Source of the DNA: Clostridia bacterium
GTDB lineage: Bacteria > Bacillota > Clostridia > Oscillospirales > CAG-272
DNA length: 32,254 bases
Reading direction: 5' to 3'
Assembly (NCBI GenBank): GCA_017937845.1
Contig: JAGBCV010000002.1
Coordinates: forward strand, 1-32,254
Numbering within the stretch: position 1 is the stretch's first letter; every line of letters starts with the position of its first letter. This document shows positions 7,233-15,899 of this stretch, piece after piece. Below the pieces are notes generated by a model. The model saw nothing but the letters and a program-made list of their open reading frames with translations, did no database searches and had not been told where the DNA came from. A program made the translations under genes and the position numbers.

Positions 7233-8855
7233 ATGAACGAAGAAAAAATGCAGGATTATGCGGAAAACTACATGGAAAAGGTGTTTTATTTCTGTCTGAA
7301 AAAGACGGGGAACAGCCATGAGGCGGAAGATCTGACGTCCGATATTTCGCTAAGTATCCTTTCAGCGTTACGTCGCGGAACTAAGGTCGAGCATTTTTCC
7401 GCATGGGTATGGCAGATCGCGCACAATCGTTACCGCATATGGGCAGAGAAGAAGCGCAGACATTCGGAAAACGTCGCAGATGCAGAGGATTTTGAAATTT
7501 TGGACGAGCAGGAGGAACCTGCGGAAAGCATGATACATAGGGAAGATATGGCGCTCCTTCGCCGTGAACTTGCCTTTATTTCGTCCGATTATCGAAATAT
7601 CGTGGCGATGTATTATCTCGAAAACCGAAAGGTGAACGATATCGCAGAGCATTTGGGAATTCCCAAGGGGACGGTCGTTTCAAGGCTTCACCGCGCGCGA
7701 AATCTCTTAAAGGAGGGTATGAGTATGACTCGAGAATTTGGCAAAAGAAGCTATCAGCCCGAGCGATTTCGGTTTTCTGTTATATGCGAAAGGCGGGGAG
7801 ATTCGGGTCAGCCGTGGTGCTATATGAACGCTAAGCTCCATCAAAATATCTATTTGGAGGGCTATGACGACCCCAAAACGGCAGAGGCGTTTGCGCTGGA
7901 GCTTGGCGTGGCGTTGCCGTATATGGAGGACGAGCTGGAACGGCTCACAAGGGCGACGCTTCTTGTAAAAAACGGAAATCAATATGAAACGGCATTTCCC
8001 ATCATCAGCCGTGATGCGCTTTGGAAGATTCACATATATTACAAAGATCTGATGCCAAGGCTCGTTCCGCTTTTGGAGGAAAATATCGACCGCTTCACCG
8101 CGCAGTACAAGGAATCGGGACTTTCTTATTTTGGTATTTATCAGCCCTATGAGGAAGCGAAATGGACGCTTCTTTTGATGGTATATCGAGATCTATATAC
8201 CATGTGTAAGGATTCCCCCAAAACACCGCTTGGCAATACAAAGCGTCCCGCGCGTGGGATTTGGGACGTATATGCGACGGAGGATGCGGAATTTTTACCC
8301 TCGCAGGTTGGTTTTACCAACGTGGCAGACGGGCTATATCAATATTTGTTTTCATATCGGGATATGGAAAAGAAGCGTCATATGCCCATCGCGGCGGAAG
8401 CGATCGCATTATGTAACCTTGTAAGAGGAGAGCCCTACAACAAGGCACATATGGAAAAGCTCGTTTCATATGGCTATGTTGAAAGGATAGGCAAACGTGA
8501 TATTCCGAAAATTGCCGTTTTTTGCAGAGAGTCGGATAAAAATTTCTTGGAATTTTGCGAAAAGCGGCAATTCAGCAAAACTTTTTCGGAGCACGCAAAT
8601 GCAAGAAAAGCATTGCATGAAAACATACTTGCGTTGCTTTCGGAAATGAACAAAACGGTTTATGATATTTTGTGTCATGACCTGCCGAAAAATATCCGCA
8701 AAAATGAGGAAATGATGCGCTCCTTGCTGCATACCTATTGCGGCTTGGGTGGCTCGTTTACGCTCGGTTATATCATGGAAACTGCGCTTGCGGACGGTTG
8801 GCTTTCTTATGACGAGAACACACCGCCGACGGTCGGCGTATACGTAAGGATTTGA
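7233..8855 (+). CDS. ECF-type sigma factor fused to a large C-terminal winged-helix-like domain
   Basis: A 540-residue protein, almost three times the usual ECF sigma length. Sigma region 2 covers about residues 10-75 (AEDLTSDISLSIL, AWVWQIAHNRYRIWAEKK) and region 4 about 105-162 (RNIVAMYYLE, VNDIAEHLGIPKGTVVSRLHRAR). The remaining 375 residues have no membrane segment. Around 203-258 there is a helix-helix-wing pattern ('TAEAFALELG', 'YMEDELERL', then 'LLVKNGNQYETAF') like a winged helix, so the tail may bind DNA, protein or a ligand. An ideal GGAGGTG (7221-7227) sets the start. The next gene, nine bases downstream, encodes a membrane protein whose paralog accompanies the other oversized sigma gene (17598-19451), so it is a probable regulatory partner. 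It may be cotranscribed with the PP-loop pair upstream. Confidence 0.85.
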   Translation: MNEEKMQDYAENYMEKVFYFCLKKTGNSHEAEDLTSDISLSILSALRRGTKVEHFSAWVWQIAHNRYRIWAEKKRRHSENVADAEDFEILDEQEEPAESMIHREDMALLRRELAFISSDYRNIVAMYYLENRKVNDIAEHLGIPKGTVVSRLHRARNLLKEGMSMTREFGKRSYQPERFRFSVICERRGDSGQPWCYMNAKLHQNIYLEGYDDPKTAEAFALELGVALPYMEDELERLTRATLLVKNGNQYETAFPIISRDALWKIHIYYKDLMPRLVPLLEENIDRFTAQYKESGLSYFGIYQPYEEAKWTLLLMVYRDLYTMCKDSPKTPLGNTKRPARGIWDVYATEDAEFLPSQVGFTNVADGLYQYLFSYRDMEKKRHMPIAAEAIALCNLVRGEPYNKAHMEKLVSYGYVERIGKRDIPKIAVFCRESDKNFLEFCEKRQFSKTFSEHANARKALHENILALLSEMNKTVYDILCHDLPKNIRKNEEMMRSLLHTYCGLGGSFTLGYIMETALADGWLSYDENTPPTVGVYVRI

Positions 8856-8864
8856 GGTGGCAGG

Positions 8865-9401
8865 ATGAAGATACAAAATATTCGCCGACCTATCGGTCTG
8901 TTTTTTCTTTCCTGTGCTTTGTTTCCGATCGTTTATGCCATTATCGGTGTGCCTTGGGTAATGCTGGCATCCATTACGGGGCTTTTGGGAAAGGTCCACG
9001 CTGCGCAGTTCTCGATCTATTTGCTTTATTTTTTGCTGATGGGTCATCTTTTTTACGGTGGCAGTAAAAAGCAAAATCGATATATTTTTTCGTTGGAAAA
9101 GGGAAAAACATACACCCTTTGGAAGGATTTTCGTTTGTTTCTTTCCTCGGAGGGCATTGCCGTGATAGGTGCATATGCCGTTTATTCTGTGCTTTGTTTT
9201 TGTCTGAAGGCATGGATTCCGGATACGGATATTCTGGTTTTGAATTTGCTCAAACTGGCTTATAACTTGCCGATTGCACCTTCTTCCATGATGACAGCCC
9301 CTGTTTTTCTTGAATATTTGGTTTCGCTTCTTTCGTTTTGCGTGATATATACGTTTGTCATGATGTGGCGCCGCGCAAGGATTCGGAAGAAGTGGTGCTG
9401 A
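8865..9401 (+). CDS. Four-helix membrane protein paired with the ECF sigma factor
   Basis: A 178-residue integral membrane protein with hydrophobic segments at about residues 10-30, 45-63, 97-115 and 148-168. A cytoplasmic-looking loop begins with YGGSKKQ (64-70) and continues to SSEG (94-97). The start lies nine bases after the sigma stop with a GAGGTGG ribosome site. It aligns with the 177-residue product of 17039-17572: the YGxSKKQ motif is at practically the same residue, then (K/R)Y, a polar stretch with 'TL', 'D(F/Y)...FL' and 'G(I/L)'. Lengths are also nearly equal. No known anti-sigma domain (zinc ASD or RsgI type) is visible. It may hold or signal to the sigma factor at the membrane; that role is inferred from repeated linkage. 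Confidence 0.75.
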   Translation: MKIQNIRRPIGLFFLSCALFPIVYAIIGVPWVMLASITGLLGKVHAAQFSIYLLYFLLMGHLFYGGSKKQNRYIFSLEKGKTYTLWKDFRLFLSSEGIAVIGAYAVYSVLCFCLKAWIPDTDILVLNLLKLAYNLPIAPSSMMTAPVFLEYLVSLLSFCVIYTFVMMWRRARIRKKWC

Positions 9402-9409
9402 TTCATGCC

Positions 9410-9444
9410 GAAAACCACTCCAAACGGAGTGGTTTTCGTGTTTT
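9410..9444 (+). terminator. Intrinsic terminator of the sigma/membrane operon
   Basis: A perfect 12-bp stem (9410-9421 with 9427-9438) with a five-base loop, followed by TGTTTT. It lies nine bases after the membrane protein stop. Confidence 0.8.
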
Positions 9445-9479
9445 AATGTGAGTTTAAGGATAAGAATCCAAACATTTTC

Positions 9480-9501
9480 GGCGGGATGTGGGCATCCCGC
9501 C
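9480..9501. repeat. Short GC-rich interspersed palindrome
   Basis: The perfect 9-bp arms GGCGGGATG and CATCCCGCC enclose a four-base loop. It lies between the 3' ends of the sigma/membrane operon and the GH2 gene. It resembles the other GGCG...CGCC palindromes in this window and may double as the GH2 3'-end structure, since no classical terminator is seen there. Confidence 0.6.
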
Positions 9502-9515
9502 CTACTTACGTTATT

Positions 9516-11792
9516 TTATTTTTGAATCTTGATCTTTTGCAATTCCCCGTTGACCAGCGCCAAGACCTCATCGGGGTTCATGCCGAATCTCTTTGCGGTA
9601 TCGGGATTTTTGAGGATATCCTCGGGTGTTTGGTCGGCGAGCATCATGAGCATGGATTTCTTTACCTTTATGCCCGAAACACTGCCGAAGGCATTTGCAA
9701 GAACCGTTCCCGCTTCCTCGCTTTTGAGAATGTCGCGTACGGAATCACGAACGGAATAAAAGCCTTCCTTGAACGTGAGCGTGATATCCGTGGGCGCGGT
9801 CTTATCGTCAAACCAGTTGGTAACGCCCGCTTCGCTCGGGTCTTCTTTGAGCGTATAATGCTCGGGAAGCTCATCTGTGATTTCAAAAATCGCCATATCG
9901 GAAAGCTCACCTGCGGAAACGGTGATGGTGTGCGTGCCTTTTACGATGGGAATGTTTTCAAAAACAAAGATGTGGTTGGCGCTCTTCTTGTCGATCTCCA
10001 TGCCGTTTACGGACAAAATGAGCGTCGGCATATTGCTGTAAGCCTTGACGGTGATGGTATCTCCCTTACGCTTGGCGTAGCGCTTACCGCAGATATGCAC
10101 CATCGGCTCTGCCGTCCAGTAGGCTTTGTAGAGATAGAACGCATCTTTTTTGATCTTGCGGTCAAAGGTGACGAGCCCCTTGTTGTTTCTGCCCATGACA
10201 CCGCCCTCGTTTCGGGCATCACAGCCAAAATCAAACATATTCCAAACGTAACTGCCCCAAAGCCAAGGACGTTCATGCAAAATCTTTACCATATGCTCGT
10301 GATAGAGCGCTTGGTATTCCTCGCTGTAATCGCCCATTTTCGGTGCATCGCCGTGATAGGTGAGAATACCCTCGCATCCGTATTCGGAAAGACCCAGTGC
10401 ACGCTTCGGATATTTCGCGTGGAATTGATCCAGCCAAATTTCGTTATCGGTGAGCGTTCCGCCGTACCAGCCGAAATAATGATTATATGCGACGATATCC
10501 GTGATGTGATTTTGTTCACTTTCCATGGGGAGCATGGAGACCTGCGCCATCGTGGAAAGGCGTGTGGGGTCGAGGTCATGGACGAGCTTATCCAGCGTTT
10601 TCAGGTTTTCCGTGAGCTTTTCGACATCTCCCCCGATGGTGATTTCATTGGAAATGCCCCAGAAACAGATGGAGGAATGATTAAAATTCTGCTCGATGAG
10701 CTCATTCATCTGCGTAAGGGCGTTTTCGTGCGCTTCGGCAGTCGGGAGCATTTTGCTGATAAAGGGGATCTCCGCCCAAACGATAAAGCCGTAAGCATCG
10801 CAAAGCGCATAAAATTCTTCACTTTGCTGATAATGGGCAAGGCGAACGGTATTCGCGCCGATCTCACGAATCAGTGTGGCATCGGTCATATGGTCCTCTT
10901 CGGCAAGGGCGTTGCCAATGCCGAGCTTATCTTGATGACGGGAAACACCGCGCAGAGGCGTGAGCTTGCCGTTTAAGAAAAAGCCCTTTTCGGGGTCAAC
11001 GCGAAAGGTGCGGAAGCCGTGCTTGATCTGTACGTGGTCAAGGATCTCGTTGTGTCGGATCAGCTCCGCCGTTACGGTATAGAGATACGGGTCGAGTATG
11101 CCTTGCCAAAGATGGACTTTTTGCAGGGGCAGGGTGATCTCCCCATGCTTTGCGTCGGTGTAAAGCTCCGCGATATGGGCGCCGTTTTGGTTTTGAACGG
11201 TATAGCGAACGGTGTCTGCATGGTAGGGATTTTTGATCTTGCATTTCAGATGGAGAAGCGCATCGCCGTTTTCCTTCACATCCGACCATACGCGCACACC
11301 TGATGCACACCAACAGCCCTCGTCAAAATGCGTTTCGGGCAGTTCGATGAACTTTGCGGGGCGATGCAGACCGCCGTAAAACGTAAAGTCTGCCATTTGG
11401 GGATAGATCGTATCACACGCTTCGTTGGAAACCTTGACAACGAGCGTATTTTTTCCTTTTTTGAGAAACGGCGTGAGATTTGCGCGAAATTTGCTGTATC
11501 CGCCCTTGTGACGTGTGACCTCCATGCCGTTCAGATATACGATCGCATCGTAGCCCGCCGCGCCAAATTCGATGGCGTATTCTCTGCCGATGCGGATATC
11601 GTAAACGTTCAATTCCTTGAGATACCAACAAGCGCCGCGGTGATAATCTGCGCCGCCGTCCTGTCCGTCCTTGGCGTTCCACGTGTGCGGAAGCGTGACT
11701 TTTTTCCATGCCTTGTCTGCATAGGTGGGGATTTCCTTTTGTTGTGCCTTGGTAAAATACCAATTATGGGTTAAGATCGTTTCTTTACGCAT
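9516..11792 (-). CDS. Glycoside hydrolase family 2 enzyme (beta-galactosidase/beta-glucuronidase type)
   Basis: A 758-residue cytoplasmic glycosidase with no signal peptide. The order is a jelly-roll sugar-binding domain (about 1-165), an immunoglobulin-like domain (about 165-270), a TIM barrel (about 275-560) and two smaller C-terminal domains. The acid/base Glu is E383 in WGISNE and the nucleophile Glu is E470 in LSEYG, both intact. The barrel also has the GVSRHQD and NTVRLAHY signatures of the family. The last 100 residues form an extra C-terminal module. The ATG at 11792 is preferred because GAGGA lies six bases before it; it overlaps the end of the symporter gene by eight bases, implying coupled translation. 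It should cleave a beta-linked sugar imported by that symporter. Galactoside versus glucuronide is not resolved. Confidence 0.92.
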   Translation of the reverse strand: MRKETILTHNWYFTKAQQKEIPTYADKAWKKVTLPHTWNAKDGQDGGADYHRGACWYLKELNVYDIRIGREYAIEFGAAGYDAIVYLNGMEVTRHKGGYSKFRANLTPFLKKGKNTLVVKVSNEACDTIYPQMADFTFYGGLHRPAKFIELPETHFDEGCWCASGVRVWSDVKENGDALLHLKCKIKNPYHADTVRYTVQNQNGAHIAELYTDAKHGEITLPLQKVHLWQGILDPYLYTVTAELIRHNEILDHVQIKHGFRTFRVDPEKGFFLNGKLTPLRGVSRHQDKLGIGNALAEEDHMTDATLIREIGANTVRLAHYQQSEEFYALCDAYGFIVWAEIPFISKMLPTAEAHENALTQMNELIEQNFNHSSICFWGISNEITIGGDVEKLTENLKTLDKLVHDLDPTRLSTMAQVSMLPMESEQNHITDIVAYNHYFGWYGGTLTDNEIWLDQFHAKYPKRALGLSEYGCEGILTYHGDAPKMGDYSEEYQALYHEHMVKILHERPWLWGSYVWNMFDFGCDARNEGGVMGRNNKGLVTFDRKIKKDAFYLYKAYWTAEPMVHICGKRYAKRKGDTITVKAYSNMPTLILSVNGMEIDKKSANHIFVFENIPIVKGTHTITVSAGELSDMAIFEITDELPEHYTLKEDPSEAGVTNWFDDKTAPTDITLTFKEGFYSVRDSVRDILKSEEAGTVLANAFGSVSGIKVKKSMLMMLADQTPEDILKNPDTAKRFGMNPDEVLALVNGELQKIKIQK

Positions 11793-13197
11793 GAGTATCC
11801 TCATTTCCTTTTTTTCTGGATTTTAAGATTTCGGTGTTTTCTCTGACTTTCTTTTTGTTCAGGGGGTAGAGAAAAAGAAGGCTTGCGCCGACGATGATAT
11901 ATAAAATGGCGGGAATCAGCGTGGCGATGGTATAAATGCCGTTTGTGACTTTTTCCGTTTGAACCTGCAAGGAGGAATCAAAGCCGATGAAGCCGAGCGC
12001 GAAACCGCCAAGACCGCCCGCGAGCGCTTGTCCGATCTTCCGCGCAAAGGAATATGCGCCGTATATGGTCGCATCCTCGCGCACGCCGTTTTTGACCTCG
12101 CTATCGTCGATGATATCCGTAATGAACGCCCACATGATGAGATTAAAAAGAGAAAAACCGAGAAAGCCGATGATATTGACGATGATATAGACCCAAACGG
12201 AGCGGGTACGCATAAAATAAAGCAGGAAGCACGACACTGCACCGCAAAGACTGCCGAAGATACCGATCTCGCGTTTGCCGAATCTCCGCGTGAGCGGAAC
12301 GGCGACAGGCGAAACCGCAAGCCCGGGGAGCATACTTACGGCGCTCATGAGCGCGGCGCCGTTCTTGCTTTTGAAATAGTCGATAAAGAGATATTGGCTG
12401 ATGGATTGTCCGAGAAGCTGCGCCGCCAAGATCGCGACCGTGGCTATGACGATGCCGACGAGCGCACGGCTTTTGACGAGCATTTTCGCGGTATCCAAGA
12501 TACCTGCGCGCGGCTTTTTCGCGGGGGCGATGGCAACACGCTCCTCGGTCAGAAGATAACAAACGAGATAACAAACGACGGTGAGTATGGCAAGGATGCC
12601 TGCGGTGATCGTGAAGCGCGTTCCCTCGACGAGCTGATTGCCGTTTTCATCCGTGGTATAAACGAAAAGCGGAACGAGAACGCCCACGATGATATTGGCA
12701 AAGACCGAGCCGATGCTTCGGAAAATGGAAAGTGAAGCGCGTCCGTCCGCGTCTTCCGTGAGCGCGGAAGCCATCGAGCCGTAGGGGATATTGATGGCGG
12801 TATAAAAAATACTGCCCCAAAGAAGATAGGTCGTGAACATATACGCGATGCGCAGTCCCATCGGTGCGCTTGCCACGGCGCTCTGATACATGAGAAAGCT
12901 TACAAGCGCAACGGGAACGGCAACTATGCGGATCCAAGGACGGAATTTTCCGTCCTTTTTGGGGTGGGAGCGGTCGACGATGCGGCCCATCGTGATATCC
13001 GTGAACGCATCGAGAAAACGCGCCACGAGAAAAAGCACGCCGACAAGCTCTGAGGCAATGCCAAGCACCTTCGTATAAAAAACCATCAGAAAAATACCGG
13101 CAAAGGTAAACATAAAATCGTTTCCGAGATTGCCGATGAGATAACCGATTTTATCGCGCACGCCGAATGGGCGGGAAATTTTGATACTTTGATCCAT
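11785..13197 (-). CDS. Glycoside-pentoside-hexuronide:cation symporter (MFS/GPH family)
   Basis: A 470-residue integral membrane protein with about twelve hydrophobic segments. GPH/MelB-type features are the N-terminal 'RDKIGYLIGNLGNDFMF', and 'ARFLDAFTDITMGRIVDR' with acidic residues in helix 2 and the following loop. 'GKFRPWI' comes next. These are the sites known for cation and sugar binding in MelB relatives. The ATG at 13197 is chosen because AGAAAGGAG precedes it; the much longer upstream frame is noncoding overlap with the flavin-reductase region. It overlaps the GH2 gene, forming a two-gene import-and-hydrolysis operon for a beta-glycoside. A poor -35/-10 pair with a 15-base spacer lies upstream; no operator is evident. 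Confidence 0.92.
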   Translation of the reverse strand: MDQSIKISRPFGVRDKIGYLIGNLGNDFMFTFAGIFLMVFYTKVLGIASELVGVLFLVARFLDAFTDITMGRIVDRSHPKKDGKFRPWIRIVAVPVALVSFLMYQSAVASAPMGLRIAYMFTTYLLWGSIFYTAINIPYGSMASALTEDADGRASLSIFRSIGSVFANIIVGVLVPLFVYTTDENGNQLVEGTRFTITAGILAILTVVCYLVCYLLTEERVAIAPAKKPRAGILDTAKMLVKSRALVGIVIATVAILAAQLLGQSISQYLFIDYFKSKNGAALMSAVSMLPGLAVSPVAVPLTRRFGKREIGIFGSLCGAVSCFLLYFMRTRSVWVYIIVNIIGFLGFSLFNLIMWAFITDIIDDSEVKNGVREDATIYGAYSFARKIGQALAGGLGGFALGFIGFDSSLQVQTEKVTNGIYTIATLIPAILYIIVGASLLFLYPLNKKKVRENTEILKSRKKGNEDTHA

Positions 13198-13288
13198 GCG
13201 AAAAGCTCCTTTCTGTCTTTGAACCTTATATGGCAGGATTTCTTTTCTCAATGTACCCGAAACGGCGCGGATTATGCGTTTTTTTCTG

Positions 13289-13324
13289 TTGATTTTTTGA
13301 AAGAAAATCAGTATAATATATAAT
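13289..13324 (+). promoter_or_regulatory. Promoter(s) of the flavin reductase/LRR lipoprotein operon
   Basis: Two overlapping pairs are visible. TTGATT (13289-13294) with TATAAT (13312-13317) has a 17-base spacer, and TTGAAA (13297-13302) with TATAAT (13319-13324) has a 16-base spacer. Either would give a 5' leader of roughly 70-80 bases. Confidence 0.6.
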
Positions 13325-13399
13325 ATACGCGATAAAAATGAATTTTTACAGATAAAAAAATGAACAAATTTGAAAGCCTTACGGCAGAATGGAGAACAT

Positions 13400-14020
13400 A
13401 TGAAGGTATTACTCATCAACGGCAGTCCCAGAGAAAAGGGATGTACGTATACGGCGCTTGCGGAGGCGATCTCCGTATTTGAAAAAAACGGTGTGGAAAC
13501 GGAGCTTGTTTGGGTCGGCAATAAGCCCGTTGCGGGCTGCATCGCGTGCGGTGCTTGCGCGAAAACGGGAAAATGCTTTATCGACGATAAAGTCAATGAT
13601 ATCATTGAGCATTTCGATGAATATGACGGTGTGATCGTCGGCTCGCCCGTCTATTACGCAGGCGTTTCGGGACAGATCACCTCTTTCCTTGATCGTCTTT
13701 TCTATGCGGGAAGCCGTAAGGTCAAGGGCAAGCCTGCGGCAGCGATCGTTTCCTGTCGCCGTGGCGGTGCGTCGGCGGCGTTTGAGATCATCAACAAATA
13801 TTTCATGATGACCAATATGCCCGTCGTGACCTCTCAGTATTGGAATCAAGTCCACGGCAACACCCCCGAGGAGGTCAAAAAGGACCTTGAAGGCTTGCAG
13901 ACCGTCCGCGTTTTGGCGCAGAATATGATCTGGCTCATGCGTTCCATCGAAGCGGGACGCGCGGCGGGCGTGGAATATCCCACATACGAGCCCAAGCAAA
14001 GAACCAATTTCATCCGATGA
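13400..14020 (+). CDS. NADPH-dependent FMN reductase-type flavoprotein
   Basis: A 206-residue flavodoxin-like protein of the NAD(P)H-dependent FMN reductase family. The N-terminal MKVLLINGSPREKGCTYTAL is the FMN-phosphate loop. 'GCIACGACAKTGKC' is the Cys-rich loop common in clostridial iron-sulfur flavoproteins, and 'GSPVYYAGVSGQITSFLDR' is the flavin-contacting stretch. The ATG at 13400 has a TGGAGA ribosome site; the earlier ATG at 13370 does not. The stop overlaps the next start (ATGA), so expression is coupled to the LRR lipoprotein. It probably reduces flavin or a quinone-like acceptor in the cytoplasm. The link to a surface lipoprotein is unexplained. Confidence 0.88.
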   Translation: MKVLLINGSPREKGCTYTALAEAISVFEKNGVETELVWVGNKPVAGCIACGACAKTGKCFIDDKVNDIIEHFDEYDGVIVGSPVYYAGVSGQITSFLDRLFYAGSRKVKGKPAAAIVSCRRGGASAAFEIINKYFMMTNMPVVTSQYWNQVHGNTPEEVKKDLEGLQTVRVLAQNMIWLMRSIEAGRAAGVEYPTYEPKQRTNFIR

Positions 14021-15798
14021 AAAAGCTTTTGTATTGCTTATTGGCGGTCGTCGTTTCTCTCCTTTGCATGACCGCTTGCGAAAAAGAACCGACCTATGAA
14101 CCGCGCTTCGAGGTCGGAGAGGGATATACGCTTTCGGCAGACGTGATCTCGGGAACCGTCGTCGGAGAAGAATACGTCGACCTCTTTTCGGTCTTTACGA
14201 CCTATGAGGATTTCATCATCTTTGGCGACAGTACGGCAGAAACGTTCTTGGAAAGCGGTATCATTCCCTTGAAAAAAGGAAACAACCATCTCGTCATTCG
14301 CTTCATGCGCGACGGCGCGGAGAGGGAATACGATCTCAAGATCGAATATATTCCCATTCGCTCGTTTTCCGTGGAGATTTTGAACGCCGATAAAACGTAT
14401 CATATCGGAGAACGCTTTGATAAAAGCACGATTCGCGTTTCGGGCGTTACGGAAAGCGGAGATACGGTCGAGGTGAAGCATTACATCTTGGAATATGAAT
14501 TTTCCGATCTTGGCGAGGCAGACGTCGGCATCGAGCTTGGCGATTTTTATAAAAGCATATCCGTCATGGTGACGGAGGAATATCTTCCGCTTTTGGACGG
14601 CAAATTTTCAGCTGACGGCGTTTCGTATGCGCTTCGCGGAGAAGAAGCGGTGCTTCTTTCCGCGGAGGATATCGAGGGCTTTTTCGCCGTTCCGCGTGCG
14701 GTCATTTATGACGGCAAGGAATATCCCGTGACGGAGATCGGAAACGGCGCGTTTGCGCGCACGAATCTTACGAGCGTTCTCGTTTCCGAGGGCGTGAAAA
14801 AGCTTGCTTCGGGTGTTTTTTCGGGTTGTGAATATCTTGAATACGCGGAGCTTCCCGAAACGCTGGAAACGATCGGTCGACAGGTCTTTTCGGATTGCGT
14901 TTCCTTGGAGCGTATCGCGCTTCCCGATGGTATCAAAAGAATCGAATACGGTGCCTTTCTCGGCTGTGGATCGCTTTTCCGTGTGGAGCTTCCCGAAACG
15001 CTGACGGTCATCGATGAAAAGGCGTTTTCGGGCTGTAAGGCGCTGAAGACGTTGGATTTCCCCCAAAATTTAGAGGAGATCGGTGTGGAAACGTTTTCGG
15101 AATGTACCGCGCTTACGTCCGTGATCTTGCCGAATCTGCAAAGGATCGGTGATGGAGCGTTTGCAGATTGCAAGGCGCTGACCGTTGTTTCGCTTGCGGA
15201 TGCGGCGATTTTAGGCGAGCGTTTGTTTGAAGGCGCGGAGGTAACGCTCTATACGTCCATGACGGGCAGAGTGCTTTCCTATGCGGCAGGGAACGATATT
15301 CCTTATGTTATCGTCGGCGCGGACGAGCCTTGTATCGTGCGACTTCCCGAACGCTTTGCCATCGAGGACGACTATCCCTATCACGAGGTCTTCGCGTTGA
15401 TCCTTTCCGAAAACGGCATTTCCGCGCTTTCGGATTATGAGGTCGATTTCGCAAAGGACGCTTGCGGATATCTCACGGCAACGCTCACATGGGGGGATTT
15501 TTCTCATACGTATGAAATTTTCGTTTCGTATACCGAAACGGTTTTGACCGATACCGATACGCGGGGCGCAAGATATGAATTTGACCCCATGACAAAGACG
15601 GCAACGCTTATTTTCTTGCCCGAATACGTAAGACCGAGTAAGATCTATACGCCCGAGCAGGACGGACTTTTCCTTGTTCCCACGGCGCTTTCTTGTCCCG
15701 ACGGAGAATATATCGTTGTGGAGGTCAAGGCGGATGCGTCTTTGGGTTGTCTGAACGTATCGGAGATTTTCGTCCCCCGCATGACGAAAAATGAATAA
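14017..15798 (+). CDS. BspA-like leucine-rich-repeat lipoprotein
   Basis: A 593-residue predicted surface lipoprotein. A signal peptide with a lipobox ends at C21 (LLCMTAC). Two beta-rich Ig-like stretches follow (about 30-110 and 110-190, the second resembling a bacterial Ig-like Big_3 domain). LRR_5/BspA-type repeats run from about 225 to 410, each with the pattern 'IG..AF..C..L..v.LP'. A beta-rich C-terminal region follows. The ATG overlaps the upstream flavoprotein stop (ATGA). BspA-like repeats commonly bind host matrix or other cells, or simply act as scaffold. No sortase signal is present, so lipid anchoring is the only attachment. No terminator is seen before the ilvE promoter. Confidence 0.85.
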   Translation: MKKLLYCLLAVVVSLLCMTACEKEPTYEPRFEVGEGYTLSADVISGTVVGEEYVDLFSVFTTYEDFIIFGDSTAETFLESGIIPLKKGNNHLVIRFMRDGAEREYDLKIEYIPIRSFSVEILNADKTYHIGERFDKSTIRVSGVTESGDTVEVKHYILEYEFSDLGEADVGIELGDFYKSISVMVTEEYLPLLDGKFSADGVSYALRGEEAVLLSAEDIEGFFAVPRAVIYDGKEYPVTEIGNGAFARTNLTSVLVSEGVKKLASGVFSGCEYLEYAELPETLETIGRQVFSDCVSLERIALPDGIKRIEYGAFLGCGSLFRVELPETLTVIDEKAFSGCKALKTLDFPQNLEEIGVETFSECTALTSVILPNLQRIGDGAFADCKALTVVSLADAAILGERLFEGAEVTLYTSMTGRVLSYAAGNDIPYVIVGADEPCIVRLPERFAIEDDYPYHEVFALILSENGISALSDYEVDFAKDACGYLTATLTWGDFSHTYEIFVSYTETVLTDTDTRGARYEFDPMTKTATLIFLPEYVRPSKIYTPEQDGLFLVPTALSCPDGEYIVVEVKADASLGCLNVSEIFVPRMTKNE

Positions 15799-15824
15799 AA
15801 ATTTTGAGAGATTCTCATAGACTA

Positions 15825-15853
15825 TTGACAAATTTCACGGAAAAGTCTATAAT
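15825..15853 (+). promoter_or_regulatory. Consensus SigA promoter of ilvE
   Basis: TTGACA (15825-15830) and TATAAT (15848-15853) are both perfect consensus with a perfect 17-base spacer. The predicted leader is only about 40 bases, so there is no room for a T-box or leader-peptide attenuator. Confidence 0.85.
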
Positions 15854-15899
15854 CAAAAGAATCATAATGTTAATATTCAATAAGGATTGGTTTATCAAT

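Noticed and set aside
9486..10976. 496-codon frame on the plus strand opposite the GH2 gene
   Set aside because: It is fully antisense to a clear GH2 enzyme with intact catalytic motifs, and its translation resembles no protein; it is a codon-bias shadow.
13198..13605. N-terminal extension of the symporter frame by 136 codons
   Set aside because: The ribosome site and GPH-family N-terminus place the start at 13197; the extension runs antisense into the flavin reductase gene.
15825..15899. T-box or leader-peptide attenuator before ilvE
   Set aside because: The predicted leader is only about 40 bases with no T-box sequence or terminator stem.
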